Part shown: positions 45,346 through 57,957 of the stretch, piece by piece
Layout: each line of letters starts with the position of its first letter
How positions within the stretch are numbered: the first letter of the stretch is position 1
NCBI GenBank assembly: GCA_030522415.1
Contig: CM060127.1
Location: forward strand, 2,290,614 to 2,354,613
Reading direction: 5' to 3'
Length of the DNA: 64,000 bases
DNA from: Channallabes apus
Taxonomy: Eukaryota > Chordata > Actinopteri > Siluriformes > Clariidae
Translations under genes and position numbers: made by a program
The notes under the pieces: generated by a model
Seen by the model: only the letters and a program-made list of their open reading frames with translations
The model's database searches: none
What the model was told of the DNA's origin: nothing

Positions 45346-46725
45346 AATGTCTGCTTCTTACAGTTTCGAGTTTCATACCGACTGAGCTGCTGGAGTGATT
45401 CACTGTGTTTAATTCCCTCTCCACTTCCGCCCCCAGCAGGTCTAGACCGGCTATAATTAAGTCATTAATGCCTGAAGGCAAAGCAAAACAAGCAAAATAT
45501 ATAATGACAGACTTTATTAATGTATTAGACTTATTAATATATTAAATACATTAAAAACATCAATATACATTTCTCATCCATAAAAAGAACAAGAATAGAA
45601 TAATAAAAAAAAAAATCCAAAATAAAGTTTCCTCAATAACCTTTATTAGTAGATTGAATAGTTGCAACAAAAATATTTAGATATAATTTTGGGTTACCAT
45701 ATTTTGTTCTAATTCATTTACAAATGCATTTTGCTCATTTAGTTTTCATCCAGTGATTTTTAACAGTAGCTTGGCTGCATTTTGATTTCAGGGAGCCTTA
45801 GAGTGTGCCAGTTCTTTTTTTAATTAATTATTTATTTTTTATCGAACAGCTCTGGCATGTTACACCCATTACTTTTCAAGTGGTCGAAAGTATCTGCTTT
45901 ATCAAAGTACGTTATTTTTTATCATTCCTCTCAGGGTTTTTATCTTCAAAAACACACTTGGTCGTGCGTCATTATCAAATGAACATGCCTGCCTGTTATA
46001 ACCTCTACAATTCAGCTCTCTGTGAATCAGCACTTGTGAATCAGAGCAGATATAAAAATCCGTTAGAAGCTGCATACATCGTGGGTTAAATGTAGCACAA
46101 TTTTAGTCATTTCTGCAATTTACTGCGGGGTAAATCGATATTGGGTTCATTTGACCACAGGATTAAAAAAAAATAATTCGGTTCCTAATGAAGCAGCATG
46201 AGGTTACAGTATATATACGCCTTGTTTGTTCGGATTGTTCATCCGATTGGAAATTGGAAAGCATATATTATTATTATTATTATTAGTAGTAGTAGTAGTA
46301 GTAGTAGGAGCAGCCGAAAGACCAACAACAAAGTAGTAGTAGTAATTAGTACACAGTATCATGTATTGCGCATGCGCTTCTTGTTTTGACGCCGAGCATC
46401 ACGTGATCACAACTGAGTCAACGGTTTTTCTCTCTCTTGTTCTGCGGAATTGTGGGTAATCGTCTCCCTTGCTGGGTTTTAGTGCTCGTCTCATACTGGT
46501 ATAATCAACATTTGTGCACGCCTGTGCTGTGAATGATAAACAGACTAATACCATTATAATCAAATTAACTAATTGAATGCCAATTTGGGATATCATATTT
46601 TTTGTACATTGGGTGGGCAATGTACTGCTAGACACAGGCTTGTTATTGTAGATTATTAATTAATTAATTAATTAATTTATTTATTAGATTGCATACTCTT
46701 GCAAACTTGCGGGTAAAAATTGTAA
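45346..46725. other. Intergenic upstream of the first beta gene
   Basis: Minus-strand promoter of the divergent beta gene is probably within 45346-45480. A GGGGGCGG box lies near 45429-45437, with no clear TATA. The rest is AT-rich, with (ATT)n/(AGT)n at 46268-46305 and a MITE fragment at 46335-46440. Confidence 0.5.
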
Positions 46726-46789
46726 AATAGGGCATATTGTTAAATAAAAAAGGAATTCTGTCCTAAACGGGTTTACTGCAAGTAACGTA

Positions 46790-46987
46790 CAGTCGTGGCC
46801 AAAAGCTTTGAGAATGACACAAATAATAGTTTTCACCAAGTTTGCTGCTATAAATTGCTTTTAGATCTTTGTTTCAGTTGTTTCTGTGATGTACTGAAAT
46901 AATTACAAGCACTTCATACGTTTCAAAGGCTTTTATCGACAATTACATGACATCACAATTACATCTCAAAACTTTTGACCACGACTG
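46790..46987. mobile_element. Tc1-type MITE, 198 bp
   Basis: Inverted ends cagtcgtggccaaaagcttt and its near complement (aaaacttttgaccacgactg), flanked by TA. The matching place in block 2 (near 53745) has no insertion. Confidence 0.9.
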
Positions 46988-47471
46988 TATATACCCTCAA
47001 CTCTTCGACTGAATGGTTCAGGATCTCAAAGAGTTCTAGGGGACAAATGTTCCCTAATTTGTAATCAACACACGTAGCATTTCATTAGTACAAACATAAA
47101 CAGCTTACTCGGGTATTGAAACGATCATGATTTCTGTAGAAAATGTGCAATTTATTAAAATGTGTAAAGGTCTATTTTATTTGCTCTAATTACTACAATT
47201 GTAGGAGCAATTAAAGCTGTTTACAAATCAACATTGGTTTTTGGTTAAGCAAAACAGCCAGCAAAGCTTAATTACATGACTACATGAATTTTCTTTGTTT
47301 GCTTATTTTTTTTGTTTATTTGTGTGGCCTTTAGTGAAGAATTAAGAAACCCTCCAATTTCAGTGCATGTATGTTAAGGCTTGCTGCTTTTTTAAAAATT
47401 ATTTCTAAGATTAAGAATTGACAGAAAAGTTACAGTTGCGTTTTCCAGTTCACAATGTATAGTACACTGTA

Positions 47472-48102
47472 CACCCAAATAAATTGGCAATTTTTTGAGT
47501 TTGTTGTACTCATTCATATGAATCGTTCTTTACTTGCATTATTGAGTAGCCTAACTCATACTATGTAATAGCAATCATCATTTTTTTTTAGCTGTTGCAA
47601 ATCAAATAAAAAATTGGTCTTTTTTTTGGTCTTTCTGCTGCTCCCGGCAATGGGTCGCTTCAGCTGACAATCGAGTCCAAACACAAGCTTGGCACAGGTT
47701 TTACGCCAGATGCCCTTCCTGACACAACCCTCCCATTTTACGGCTTGGGACAGGCACTTCATCCAGTTTTTGGGAATCGAATACAGGTGAAACACCACTG
47801 AGCCACCAGTGCCTTATTGCCCTGATGATGTCAGACACAAAATCGCCAGTCTGAACGATTTTAAGTTGGTGGAACTTTAAGGTGACAGTTACATAAGTAC
47901 TTACTTATGAATATACTTACTTATGAATATACTTAGAATATCAAACTTGTTCAGCTAACTTGAAAAGTGTAATTTCTACAAACTTATAAATACCAAAAAG
48001 TTCTAAATACTCATCAAGGTCTATTAATTTTAACTAATTGTAATTATTTATGCTAACTGTACTCAAAATGTTTAATTACTTAGAGAATTAGGGTTTACAG
48101 TG
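47472..48102. mobile_element. MITE with nested SINE, only in block 1
   Basis: A ~630-bp segment with ends acactgtacaccc and gggtttacagtgt, absent from block 2 at about 55205. It contains a minus-strand SINE at 47620-47815 of the family at 36937-37130. Confidence 0.7.
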
Positions 48103-48211
48103 TGGAGTTGGCTTTGAACAAAAGACAACGCAAAAAAACGTGTTATTAACGTTTTATTTCATGTTTTAGTCACAGAGTAGAAGGGATGCATATTTATACT
48201 CTGATGCTTGC

Positions 48212-48859
48212 TTAGTGGTATTGCTTGCCCAGAGCATCCACGACGACACTCACAAATTTTTCGAAAATCTCGTGCACTTCAGCAGTGAAGACGGAGGGTC
48301 CGAACTTTGCAGCCAGAGTTTCGGTGAGAGTCTCAGCAATGAGCTGAAAGCAGACAAGTCATCAACACACGATAAGGTTGTAATCAGAAATTAGTGATAC
48401 ATTTGTTTTGCATTCTGCAGGTACTGATGTTAGACTTACCCAGAAGTTGCTGGGATCCACGTGCAGTTTCTCAGAGTGCAGTTTACTCAGCTGAGCAAAG
48501 GCACCCTTAACGTTGTCCAAATGCTTCACAGCGTTGTCCAGACCACCCTTAACCACCTTTCCATGGGCATGCACTTTGGGGTTTCCTTCGATTGCTGCGG
48601 CATTGGCTAGATTACCAAAGGAAGCGAAGTATCTCTGGGTCCATGGATAGACAATCAGAAGCCTAGGCAACAAAAGGGATACACACATATATAAGTCCCC
48701 ACCGAAAGAAAAACTTCAATTTTGGAAACCTTTACTTTAAGTGTCGAATTTTCACATAGCATAAACCTACCTGACCAGGGCCTTTCCTACATCGTCACCG
48801 GTGACCTTACCCCACACGTCGTGGATGACTTGACGCTCGTGGTCTGACCAATGAACCAT
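48212..48859 (-). CDS. Beta-type hemoglobin subunit, block 1
   Basis: Exons 48859-48771 (89 nt), 48662-48440 (223 nt) and 48343-48212 (132 nt) give 147 aa. Distal His63 and proximal His92 ([13 protein letters not shown]) are present, as is the YPWTQRYF motif. The chain ends GKQYH, keeping the Bohr His at HC3. It contains no cysteine. Promoter on the minus strand: TATA-like CAATAAAAAG (48938-48948), CCAAT (48987-48992) and a GGAGGGGAG KLF-like box. The polyadenylation signal is at 48153-48158 (minus). Head-to-head with the alpha gene at 49934. Exon 2 is identical to its block 2 copy, but exon 3 differs at ten residues. Confidence 0.96.
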
Positions 48860-49363
48860 AGTGATGTCTTAATGAATTCTCTGAATTCTTGAGCAAAACC
48901 TGTTCTGAAAGATTCTTTACCTATTTTGCATCGGGGCTCTTTTTATTGACGCTAAAACTCCCCTCCTTTTAATGAAGGGAAATTTTGATTGGACGAGCTC
49001 CGAAGTGGGCAAGCTCGAAAAAGATCGGCACCGAGCCAACATTAAACGTTTTTTGCCTAATGGTTATGTAATAAGGGTGTTTCCTTTTTTCTAGTCATCT
49101 GCACGATCAGTTATGTAATCAGATTAGTTTTTAAATTGGATGTCAAAAGACCAAATAAACTGCATTAATAATAATAATTTGAATGAACCATTTACAAAAC
49201 GTTGACTAAAAGTGTATCTTAATTTCAGATGGCCAAACACTGTAATGCACTATTTTACAACCGAAATAGACGATCACTCAATAGGCCTAAAGAAACTGAA
49301 AAGGTTTATTCATTTACATACTATAAATTGTAAATTTGTTTATAATACCGAATTCGTCTTCTT

Positions 49364-49395
<32 letters not shown>

Positions 49396-49933
49396 TTCTG
49401 TCATAAAGTACTACTACTCGTTTTAGCCACCCTAAAACCTTTTTCTACATTTGAAACTTATCTGATGTCATCATTGGACTCCACAATAACTTAAACACAT
49501 CAACTGTTATATTAAACTTCCATCAGCATAACAAACTGCACAACTATCCCTACCAAATGAGGATGGGTTCTCTGTTGAATCTGGTTCCTCTCAAGGTCTC
49601 TTCTTACTGACATCTCAGTGAATTTTTGCTCATCAGGGACAATCTGATCATTCTGATTCATACACATTTTCGTATAATATTATAATTATGCTTTGCGACA
49701 ACAAATACTGTTAAAAGTGCTACCCAAATAAAATCAAAATGAATTGATTTCAATGTTTCAGCCCATTTTGGAGAAGATCCAAAGATGACTAGACATTTCA
49801 AGTAGGTGGAGTCTAGATTTGATATGGTAGGGTGTGCCAAATATCACACTCCATAAAAAGAGGCACACAGCACCAACATCCACAAAGTTCTTTGCTATAC
49901 ATTTTTGAGCTGAAAATCCAGACAAGTGTCACC
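48860..49933. promoter_or_regulatory. Shared beta/alpha intergenic promoter region, block 1
   Basis: 1074 bp between the two ATGs. Beta side (minus): CCAAT near 48990 and TATA-like at 48938-48948. Alpha side (plus): CATAAAAAG at 49852-49860, preceded by a KLF-type GGGTGTG at 49830-49835. An (AAT)n run lies at 49367-49395. It closely matches 55990-57043. Confidence 0.8.
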
Positions 49934-50550
49934 ATGAGTCTCACAGCTAAAGACAAGGCCGTTGTGAAGGAGCTTTGGGGAAAGATCTCTTCCAAGGCTG
50001 ATGAGATTGGCGCCGAGGCATTTGGCAGGTGAATTAATCGCTCTTAATAACTGGACAATTGTTGTGGCACATACTGGTTTATACTGACTAATTCTTTTCC
50101 CATTTGCTTGATGTTTTTTATGCAGGATGCTGGAGGTCTATCCTCAGACAAAGACCTACTTCGCTCACTGGTCTGATCTTCATCCCGGATCCCCCCAGGT
50201 GAAAAAGCATGGTGCCGTAATTGCCAAGAAAATTGGAGAAGCTGTTGCCCACATCGACGATCTTTGCGGATCCCTGAGTGCACTAAGCGAGCTGCATGCG
50301 TTCAAGCTCCGTATTGACCCTGCTAATTTCAAGGTAAGCAGCAGATTATTCATACGGAATTTTCTGTGTTTAATTGACCACAGATTGTGTTGTAACGATG
50401 GTTTCATTTGCCCCATTATAGCTCCTGGCCAGGACAATTAAGGTGAGCGTTTCCATGCTCTTCCCCGGGGACTTCACCCCTGAAGTTCAGGTGTCTTTTG
50501 ACAAGTTTCTGGACAACCTGGCCTTTGCTCTGTCTGATAAGTACCGCTAA
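49934..50550 (+). CDS. Alpha-type hemoglobin subunit, block 1
   Basis: Exons 49934-50028 (95 nt), 50126-50333 (208 nt) and 50422-50550 (129 nt) give 143 aa including Met. Starts [17 protein letters not shown]. Distal His60 (VKKHGAV) and proximal His89 ([10 protein letters not shown]) are in place, and the chain ends SDKYR as alpha chains do. Pairs with a beta chain in the tetramer. AATAAA at 50607-50612. The predicted protein is identical to the block 2 copy; the coding sequences differ at two synonymous sites noticed by eye. Confidence 0.97.
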
Positions 50551-51189
50551 ATGAAGTACCAGTTTCAGAAGACGTCGTTTGAATGACATCCAGAAATGAT
50601 GGTGACAATAAACAGAATTAAACCATATATAACTGTTTCATGTTATTTATACGGGTTAACAAAGCTCTATACACACATATCAGTTTTATACACACAAAAA
50701 TCTTTAATCTCATAAAACATAGTTCGGAGCACTTTATGGAAATTCATTGTACTGTTTATTAATTAACTTATTTAAGTATTTAGTTCAATGCAAACTGTAG
50801 GTCGTATACTGTACAAAGAATCGTAAAAACAGTCAAATGTCTGGTAGCAACGGCTGCCAAACAAAAACCGTACAATTAATGTAAAATACTCTAATTTATA
50901 TTACGTGCAAAAAACAAACAAACAAAAAAACATTTACAGAAATAATTTTATAATTTTCCAGAAACAAACCCACTGTTTTACAGATTTTTACAAACTCATA
51001 ATTGTAATAAAATGTTTCTTTTGGACGACAAAATAACAACCCTCAGAACTGTGACACACAAGTATAATGCAAAATACAATAAAAACTGTAGTATTTTATT
51101 ATGGAACTCCAAAGTGTTCAAAATTAAATAAATAAATAGGACATGATGAAATAATTAACTTTATGAATAAATAAGACACTTATATGACA

Positions 51190-51395
51190 TGCAGGTTAGG
51201 TTAATTGACATTCCAAATTGCCCGTAGTGTGTGAATGAGTGTGTGTATGTGAGTATGTGTGTGTGCCCTGCAATGGATTGGCACCGTGTCCAGGGTGTAC
51301 CCCGCCTTGTGCCCTAAGTTTCCTGGGATAGGCTCCAGGCCCCCCCTGTATATAAGGATAAAGCGGTATAGAAAATGAATGAATGAATAATATTT
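51190..51395 (+). mobile_element. 5'-truncated SINE
   Basis: Plus-strand 3' half of the SINE family at 4565-4947, ending with 'gcggtatagaaaatgaatga' at about 51390. Confidence 0.85.
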
Positions 51396-51399
51396 CATG

Positions 51400-52682
51400 G
51401 CCATTATTTTTTCCCAATAACAGAGATTATTGCAGAGGCATTTTACTTAATTCATGCAGTTTTTATTTCAAAATCCCGTTTTTCACGATGGCCTGTTTAT
51501 TTCATAATGCGGCTTTTCAGCAGAATGAGTCGTTCTGTCAATCAGCGCCAGTGGGTTGGACCTGCGCGCCTATTGGCTGATCCTTTAACATTGATTAGTT
51601 TCCCTGGATACCTGCTCCGCGGACCGCCGCTACAGCTACCGATAACGTGCTAGGCTCAGTGGCGGACTGGCCGCGTGGAGTACCGGGTGTTTTCCCGGTG
51701 GGCTGCTGGTCAGTGTGGCGGCCCAGTCAGTACGTACATTTATTTAATAAATTACGGAAACTATAATTTTGCATCTCTTTTTTACACAGATAGATGAGTG
51801 CGTTGATCGTACGGGCGCCGCCGATAAAGTGTGTGTGTTTTGTACTATTGTGTATAACACATTAGGTATGTACAGTATGTTGCCCTTTATGAGCTGCTGC
51901 GCGTGTGCGCTGAGGAGGTGTGTGTGTGTGAGGAGGTGTGTGTGCGCGTGAGGAGGTGTGTGTGTGTGTGAGGAGGAGAGAACAGAGCAGGAGCTCAACT
52001 GTTCTTTACTTTTACTGTATAATAATATATACAATTATATATTAGTATAGTAATATATTCTTAGTATAATAATACTGTATACTTTTGTGACGCTGAAAAG
52101 GCTGATAAAGGTTTTGTGCTGAACGCTATTGTTGGCTCTGAGAACTTTTTCCCGGCTATCCGGTGCAAAGCGGCACAGTTTGTGTGCACGTGAATGTATT
52201 AATTGTTATCGTATTCCGTACGTGTTCTGACACCACGCCCCCTTTCACTTTTAATTTACAGAGGGAGAGATATGGGTCCTTTCTCGATACAGCAAAGAAT
52301 TAATAATTGCCATGGATTTAAATTGAAAAAAAAAAAAAAAAAGGTGGAGCTTAAAATTTACGCGACAAGAAGAAAAAGCTTTAAAAGCAGATGCTGTGAA
52401 ATTCTTCAAATTAACTGATTCTGCCTTTGGGGAAATTACAGTTCTGGAGGCTCTGACAGCTCTAACATTACGGTCAGGGACAGTGAGTCTGGATCCAGCA
52501 GCCTCAGGGTCAGGGATGATGTTGATCAGCACCTCTCCCCTTCTGTACCCGAGCCAAGTGAAAATCAACTAAACAGATAAACTGGAGTAAAATCAGAGGC
52601 AGCATTAGCTCGGGCTAGTAAACTAGTTACTCATTTTAATCATTATTGTAAACGATATAAATTCAAAATAAGGCTGAGAAAA
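51400..52682. other. Spacer between duplication blocks, repeat fragments
   Basis: No gene seen. 51658 (cagtggcggactggcc) looks like the start of a hAT element. 51875-52180 is the partner of the repeat at 40345-40612. A poly-A run lies at 52326-52342. The extent of the hAT piece is not resolved. Confidence 0.5.
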
Positions 52683-53053
52683 TTCATTCATTCATTCATT
52701 CATTTTCTATACCGCTTAATCCTGTGTTCAGGGTCGCGGGGGACCTGGAGCCTATCCCAGGAGACTTCGGGCACTAGGCGGGGTACACCCTGGACAGGGT
52801 GCCAATCCATCGCAGGGCACACACTCTTACGCACATTCACACACTACGGTCATTTTGGGAACGCCAATTAGCCTAACCTGCATATCTTTGGACTGTGGGA
52901 GGAAACCGGAGTACCCGGAGGAAACCCACCAAGCACGGGAAGAACATGCAAACTCCATGCACACAGAGACGGGAATCGAACCTGGCCGGGGAATCGAATC
53001 CAGACCCTGGAGGTGCAAGGCGACAGTGTTAACCACTACACCACCGCGCCGCC
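52683..53053 (-). mobile_element. tRNA-derived SINE, full length
   Basis: Minus-strand copy very similar to 4565-4947, flanked by an 11-bp duplication, ggctgagaaaa, at 52672-52682 and 53054-53064. Confidence 0.92.
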
Positions 53054-53799
53054 GGCTGAGAAAAATTTAGAAAAATATTAAAATTTCTACAATTATTTAG
53101 AAATGTAAAATTTAAATTAATTTCTGATTAAAGGAATCTGGAAGGAATCTAGTGCTATCCACTATACCACCTGCAATTGTCTTTGTCAAATTACTTTAGA
53201 ATCATATGATGTGTTACACACCAGTAAACTGATGCTTAATTTAAAATAATTAGGTTAATTAAACCTAAGCGCTTGCAGAGCGTTAGCTTTTTATAGGGAC
53301 AGGGCCATGATATCCTAATGAATAACACTTTTAATTATATTGACATAATATATATGGTCATATTACTTATATCAAATAGTTTACACCTAATTTAAAAGTT
53401 ATTAAAAACAAGTTTTCATATTCACTTATCAGAAAAAAAATATTGCTATTGAACTGTCCCTGCCACATTAACCGAGTATTTTAGAGTATACAGTGAGAGG
53501 ACCAGAAAAGTTTCTTTAGTCGATAACCAATGTCGAAACTGATTTAACAATCTCAAATTGTAATGTTCAACGTCCCTGTTATGTGTTATCTCGGTAATAT
53601 TATGTTTACTATGGTGGCTCATGCATAACAGTAATCAGGACAGAAATCGTACTTGTCTGACTACATTTTGCAAATTGTAAAATGGGGCATATTGTTAAAT
53701 AAAAAAGAAACTCTAAGGTGGCCTAACGAGTTTACTGCAAGTAAAATATGTACCCTCAACTCTTCGACTGAATGTTTCCGGAGCTCGAATTGTTATAGG

Positions 53800-54762
53800 C
53801 AGGGCCGCTGCTGGCCAAATCGTTGCCCTAAGCAGAAATTTACTTTTGTGCCCCCTCCCCCAAATATTACGGATGTAAAAATAGAGTAATAAAAAAAACA
53901 CCCATAGGGGCCAAAATAGAACTTTATTCAAATAAAAGTAAATACGCAAATAAATTGTATCATTTATAAATTACAATTGTAGCTCTACAGTAAAAAAAAT
54001 ACAAACTAAAATATCACTTTAGATAAAACATTTATAATAAATAAAATAAACAATAATAAACTGAAATAAAATCAACACTTTCATCTGCTGGAGCTTTCCA
54101 AAGTTAAAAATTTACAAAGGCACACTTCTGCTTTTTCTTGAGGCAAAGTCGTAAATGAGCTCTTCATATGATAATTGATGCTGATTATTGCCAGACCACT
54201 CATGCGCTCTTGTGCCGTAGATGAGCGCAAGTACGTTTTGATGAGGTTCATTTTAGAAAAACGGCTCAGCAGAGGCGACAGTTACAGGGAGCGTCACTGT
54301 ATCATATTAAGAAAGGTGCGTTAGTCGTGAAATTATTACCGCCATTAAAACACATTATTAACGTCGACAGAATAAAATAAAGTTTCAAAGGATTATGAAC
54401 GAATCTGAAAGCGATGCACGGGCTTCATCTTGGGCTTTTTTCCCCTTTCGTTTCTCGGCGCCGGACTGTTGATGTCGTTTTCCAGGACCAGGCATATAGT
54501 TCAATTATTAACATTTTTGGCCAAATAGGCCGCCGTAACAGAGGTGAGGGCGCGCGCGTCATCACGTGCACTGAGCCTACTCTGCGTTCACCGTTAAATG
54601 CAATATATACGTTTATATTTTTGTTTATTTGTATATGTATATTATTAATATAAATTTATTATTATAACATATATAAACTTTTTTTTGAGCAGCTGGGGTG
54701 GTGCCCCCCTGGGAATTGGTGCCCTGCAGACTGCGTACTCTGTATAGGGAGCGGCGGCACTG
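53800..54762. mobile_element. hAT element, 963 bp, block 2 only
   Basis: Ends cagggccgctgctgg and (complement) cagtgccgccgctcc, with 8-bp flanks gttatagg (53792-53799) and gttctagg (54763-54770). Block 1 has the site once and uninterrupted near 47033-47040. No long ORF. Confidence 0.88.
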
Positions 54763-55316
54763 GTTCTAGGAGATAAATGTGCCCTCATTTGTAATCTACA
54801 CACGTATAGCATTTTATTAGTAAACGTAAACAGCTTACTCGGTTACTAAAACGATCATGATTTCTGTAGAAAATGTGCAATTTATTAAAATGTGTAAAGT
54901 TAAGGTCTATTTTATCTGTTCTAATTACTTTTAGGAGCAATTAAAGCTGTTTACAAATCAATATTGGTTTTTGGTTAAGCAAACACAATTACATACAGTC
55001 AGCAAAGCTTAATATGATTACATGGATTTTCTTTGTTTGTTTGTTTGTTTATTTATGTGGCCTCTATGTGAAGAACTAAGTAACCCTCCAATTCCAGTGC
55101 ATATAAGTAAGTTAAGGTTTTCTGCCTTTTTAAAAGTATTTCTAAGATTAAGAATTTACAAGACATCTACAGTTGCATTTTCCAGTTTGTTAACAATGTA
55201 TAGTGAAACTAGTTGGCTTTCAACAAAAGACGATGCAAAAAAAAGTGTTATTAACGTTTTATTTCATGTTTTAGTCACAGAGTAGAAGGGATGCATATTT
55301 ATACTCTGATGCTTGC

Positions 55317-55989
55317 TTAGTGGTATTGCTTGCTCAGCGCATCCACGACGACACTCAGGAACTTATGGAAAACCTCATGCACATCAGGGGTGAAGGCGGA
55401 GGGTCCGAGCTTTGCAGCCAGAGTTTCGGTGAGAGTCTCACAAAGGAGCTGAAAGCAGACAATTATATATTCAGTCGATAATGCTGTAGCTTGACATTAG
55501 TGATAATCAGTCCTAATGTAAATTGCTTTATAACATTTTGCATTCTGCAGGTACTGATGTTAGACTTACCCAGAAGTTGCTGGGATCCACGTGCAGTTTC
55601 TCAGAGTGCAGTTTACTCAGCTGAGCAAAGGCACCCTTAACGTTGTCCAAATGCTTCACAGCGTTGTCCAGACCACCCTTAACCACCTTTCCATGGGCAT
55701 GCACTTTGGGGTTTCCTTCGATTGCTGCGGCATTGGCTAGATTACCAAAGGAAGCGAAGTATCTCTGGGTCCATGGATAGACAATCAGAAGCCTAGGCAA
55801 CAAAAGGGATACACACATATATAAGTCCCCACCGAAAGAAAAACTTCAATTTTGGAAACCTTTAATTTAAGTGCCGAATTTTCACATAGCATAAACCTAC
55901 CTGACCAGGGCCTTTCCTACATCGTCACCGGTGACCTTACCCCACACGTCGTGGATGACTTGACACTCGTGGTCTGACCAATGAACCAT
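55317..55989 (-). CDS. Beta-type hemoglobin subunit, block 2
   Basis: Exons 55989-55901 (89 nt), 55792-55570 (223 nt) and 55448-55317 (132 nt) give 147 aa. Distal His63, proximal His92 and terminal SKQYH are kept. Exons 1 and 2 match the block 1 gene except for one change, Arg9 to Cys (CGT to TGT). Exon 3 differs at ten of 43 residues, including a second cysteine (LLCETL). The 3' UTR is again almost identical. The polyadenylation signal is at 55258-55263 (minus). Head-to-head with the alpha gene at 57044. Confidence 0.96.
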
Positions 55990-56448
55990 AGTGATGTCTT
56001 AATGAATTCTCTGAATTCTTGAGCAAAACCTGTTCTGAAAGATTCTTTACCTATTTTGCATCGGGGCTCTTTTTATTGACGCTAAAACTCCCCTCCTTTT
56101 AATGAAGGGAAAATTTGATTGGACGAGCTCCGAAGTGGGCAAGCTCGAAAAAGATCGGCACCGAGCCAACATTAAACGTTTTTTGCCTAATGGTTATGTA
56201 ATAAGGGTGTTTCCTTTTTCTAGTCATCTGCACGATCAGTTATGTAATCAGATTAGTTTTTAAATTGGATGTCAAAAGACCAAATAAACTGCATTATTAA
56301 AAAAAACCTGAGAATGCATGTGAATGAACCATTTACAAAACTTTCATTAAAGCTCAGTTTTAGTAAAAAATCAGGACTAAAGTTTTATCTTAATTTCAGA
56401 TGGCCACACTGTAATGCATTATTTTACAACCGAAATAGACGATCACTC

Positions 56449-56489
<41 letters not shown>

Positions 56490-57043
56490 GGTCTGTCATA
56501 AAGTACTACTACTACTACTTTTTCTACATTTGAAATTTATCTGTGGACATCATTGGACTCCATATTAACTTAAACACATCGACTGTTATATTACACTTCC
56601 AGCTGACACTGCACAACTATCCCTGCCGTTATCACCCAAATGAGGATGGGTTCTCTGTTGAATCTGGTTCCTCTCAAAGTCTCTTCTTACTGCCATCTCA
56701 GGGAATTTTTGCTCATCAGGGACAATCTGATCATTCTAATTCATACACATTTTCTCACATTTCATACATATTTCCATATTGATTCTGTAAAGGTGCTTTG
56801 CGACAATGACTACTGTTAAAAGCGCTATCCAAAATAAAATCAAATTGAATTGCCTTATGCAGTGTTTCAGCCCATTTTGGAGAAGATCCAAAGATGACTA
56901 GACATTTCAAGTAGGTGGAGTCTAGATTTGATATGGTAGGGTGTGCCAAATATCACACTCCATAAAAAGAGGCACACAGCACCAACATCCACAAAGTTCT
57001 TTGCTAGACATTTTTTGAGCTGAAAATCCAGACAAGTGTCACC
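55990..57043. promoter_or_regulatory. Shared beta/alpha intergenic promoter region, block 2
   Basis: 1054 bp, nearly the same as 48860-49933. It has the beta-side TATA-like and CCAAT boxes and an alpha-side CATAAAAAG at about 56961-56969 with GGGTGTG just before it. The (AAT)n run at 56450-56489 is longer than in block 1. Confidence 0.8.
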
Positions 57044-57661
57044 ATGAGTCTCACAGCTAAAGACAAGGCCGTTGTGAAGGAGCTTTGGGGAAAGATCTCT
57101 TCCAAGGCTGATGAGATTGGTGCCGAGGCATTTGGCAGGTGAATTAATCGCTCTTAATAACTGGACAACAAATTGTTGTGGCACATACTGGTTTATACTG
57201 ACTAATTCTTTTCCCATTTGCTTGATGTTTTTTATGCAGGATGCTGGAGGTCTATCCTCAGACAAAGACCTACTTCGCTCACTGGTCTGATCTTCATCCC
57301 GGATCCCCCCAGGTGAAAAAGCATGGTGCCGTAATTGCCAAGAAAATTGGAGAAGCTGTTGCCCACATCGACGATCTTTGCGGATCCCTGAGTGCACTAA
57401 GCGAGCTGCATGCTTTCAAGCTCCGTATTGACCCTGCTAATTTCAAGGTAAGCAGCAGATTATTCGGATTATTCTGCGTTTAATTGAACACAGACTGTGT
57501 TTTTAATGATGGGTCCATTTCCACCATTATAGCTCCTGGCCAGGACAATTAAGGTGAGCGTTTCCATGCTCTTCCCCGGGGACTTCACCCCTGAAGTTCA
57601 GGTGTCTTTTGACAAGTTTCTGGACAACCTGGCCTTTGCTCTGTCTGATAAGTACCGCTAA
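57044..57661 (+). CDS. Alpha-type hemoglobin subunit, block 2
   Basis: Exons 57044-57138, 57240-57447 and 57533-57661 give a 143-aa protein identical to the block 1 alpha chain, with His60 and His89 and terminal SDKYR. Intron 2 differs clearly between the copies while the exons hardly differ, a pattern seen in gene conversion or strong constraint. AATAAA near 57718-57723. Confidence 0.97.
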
Positions 57662-57957
57662 ATGAAGTACCAGTTTCAGAAGACGTCGTTTGAATGACAT
57701 CCAGAAATGATGGTGACAATAAACAGAATTAAACCATATATAACTGTTTCATGTTATTTATACGGGTTAACAAAGCTCTATACACACATATCAGTTTTGT
57801 ACACACAAAAATCTTAAAAATAATAAAATCCAGAGATTCTGCATGGGCTCTTGATGTCATAAAACATTCTAGTTTGGAGCACTTTCTGGTAACTCGCTGT
57901 ATTGTTTATTAATTCATTTATTTAAGTATTTAGTTCACTGCAAATTGTAGGTCGTTT

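Larger units (their letters stand above)
46726..51105. repeat. Globin duplication block 1
   Basis: Homologous to 53679-59168 across the left flank, the beta/alpha gene pair and the right flank. Differences between the blocks include element insertions (46790-46987 and 47472-48102 here; 53800-54762 and 57958-58879 in block 2). Confidence 0.88.

Noticed and set aside
50044..50437. Minus-strand frames over the alpha globin exons (also 56867-57397)
   Set aside because: Antisense shadows of exon 2 with no globin or other motif.
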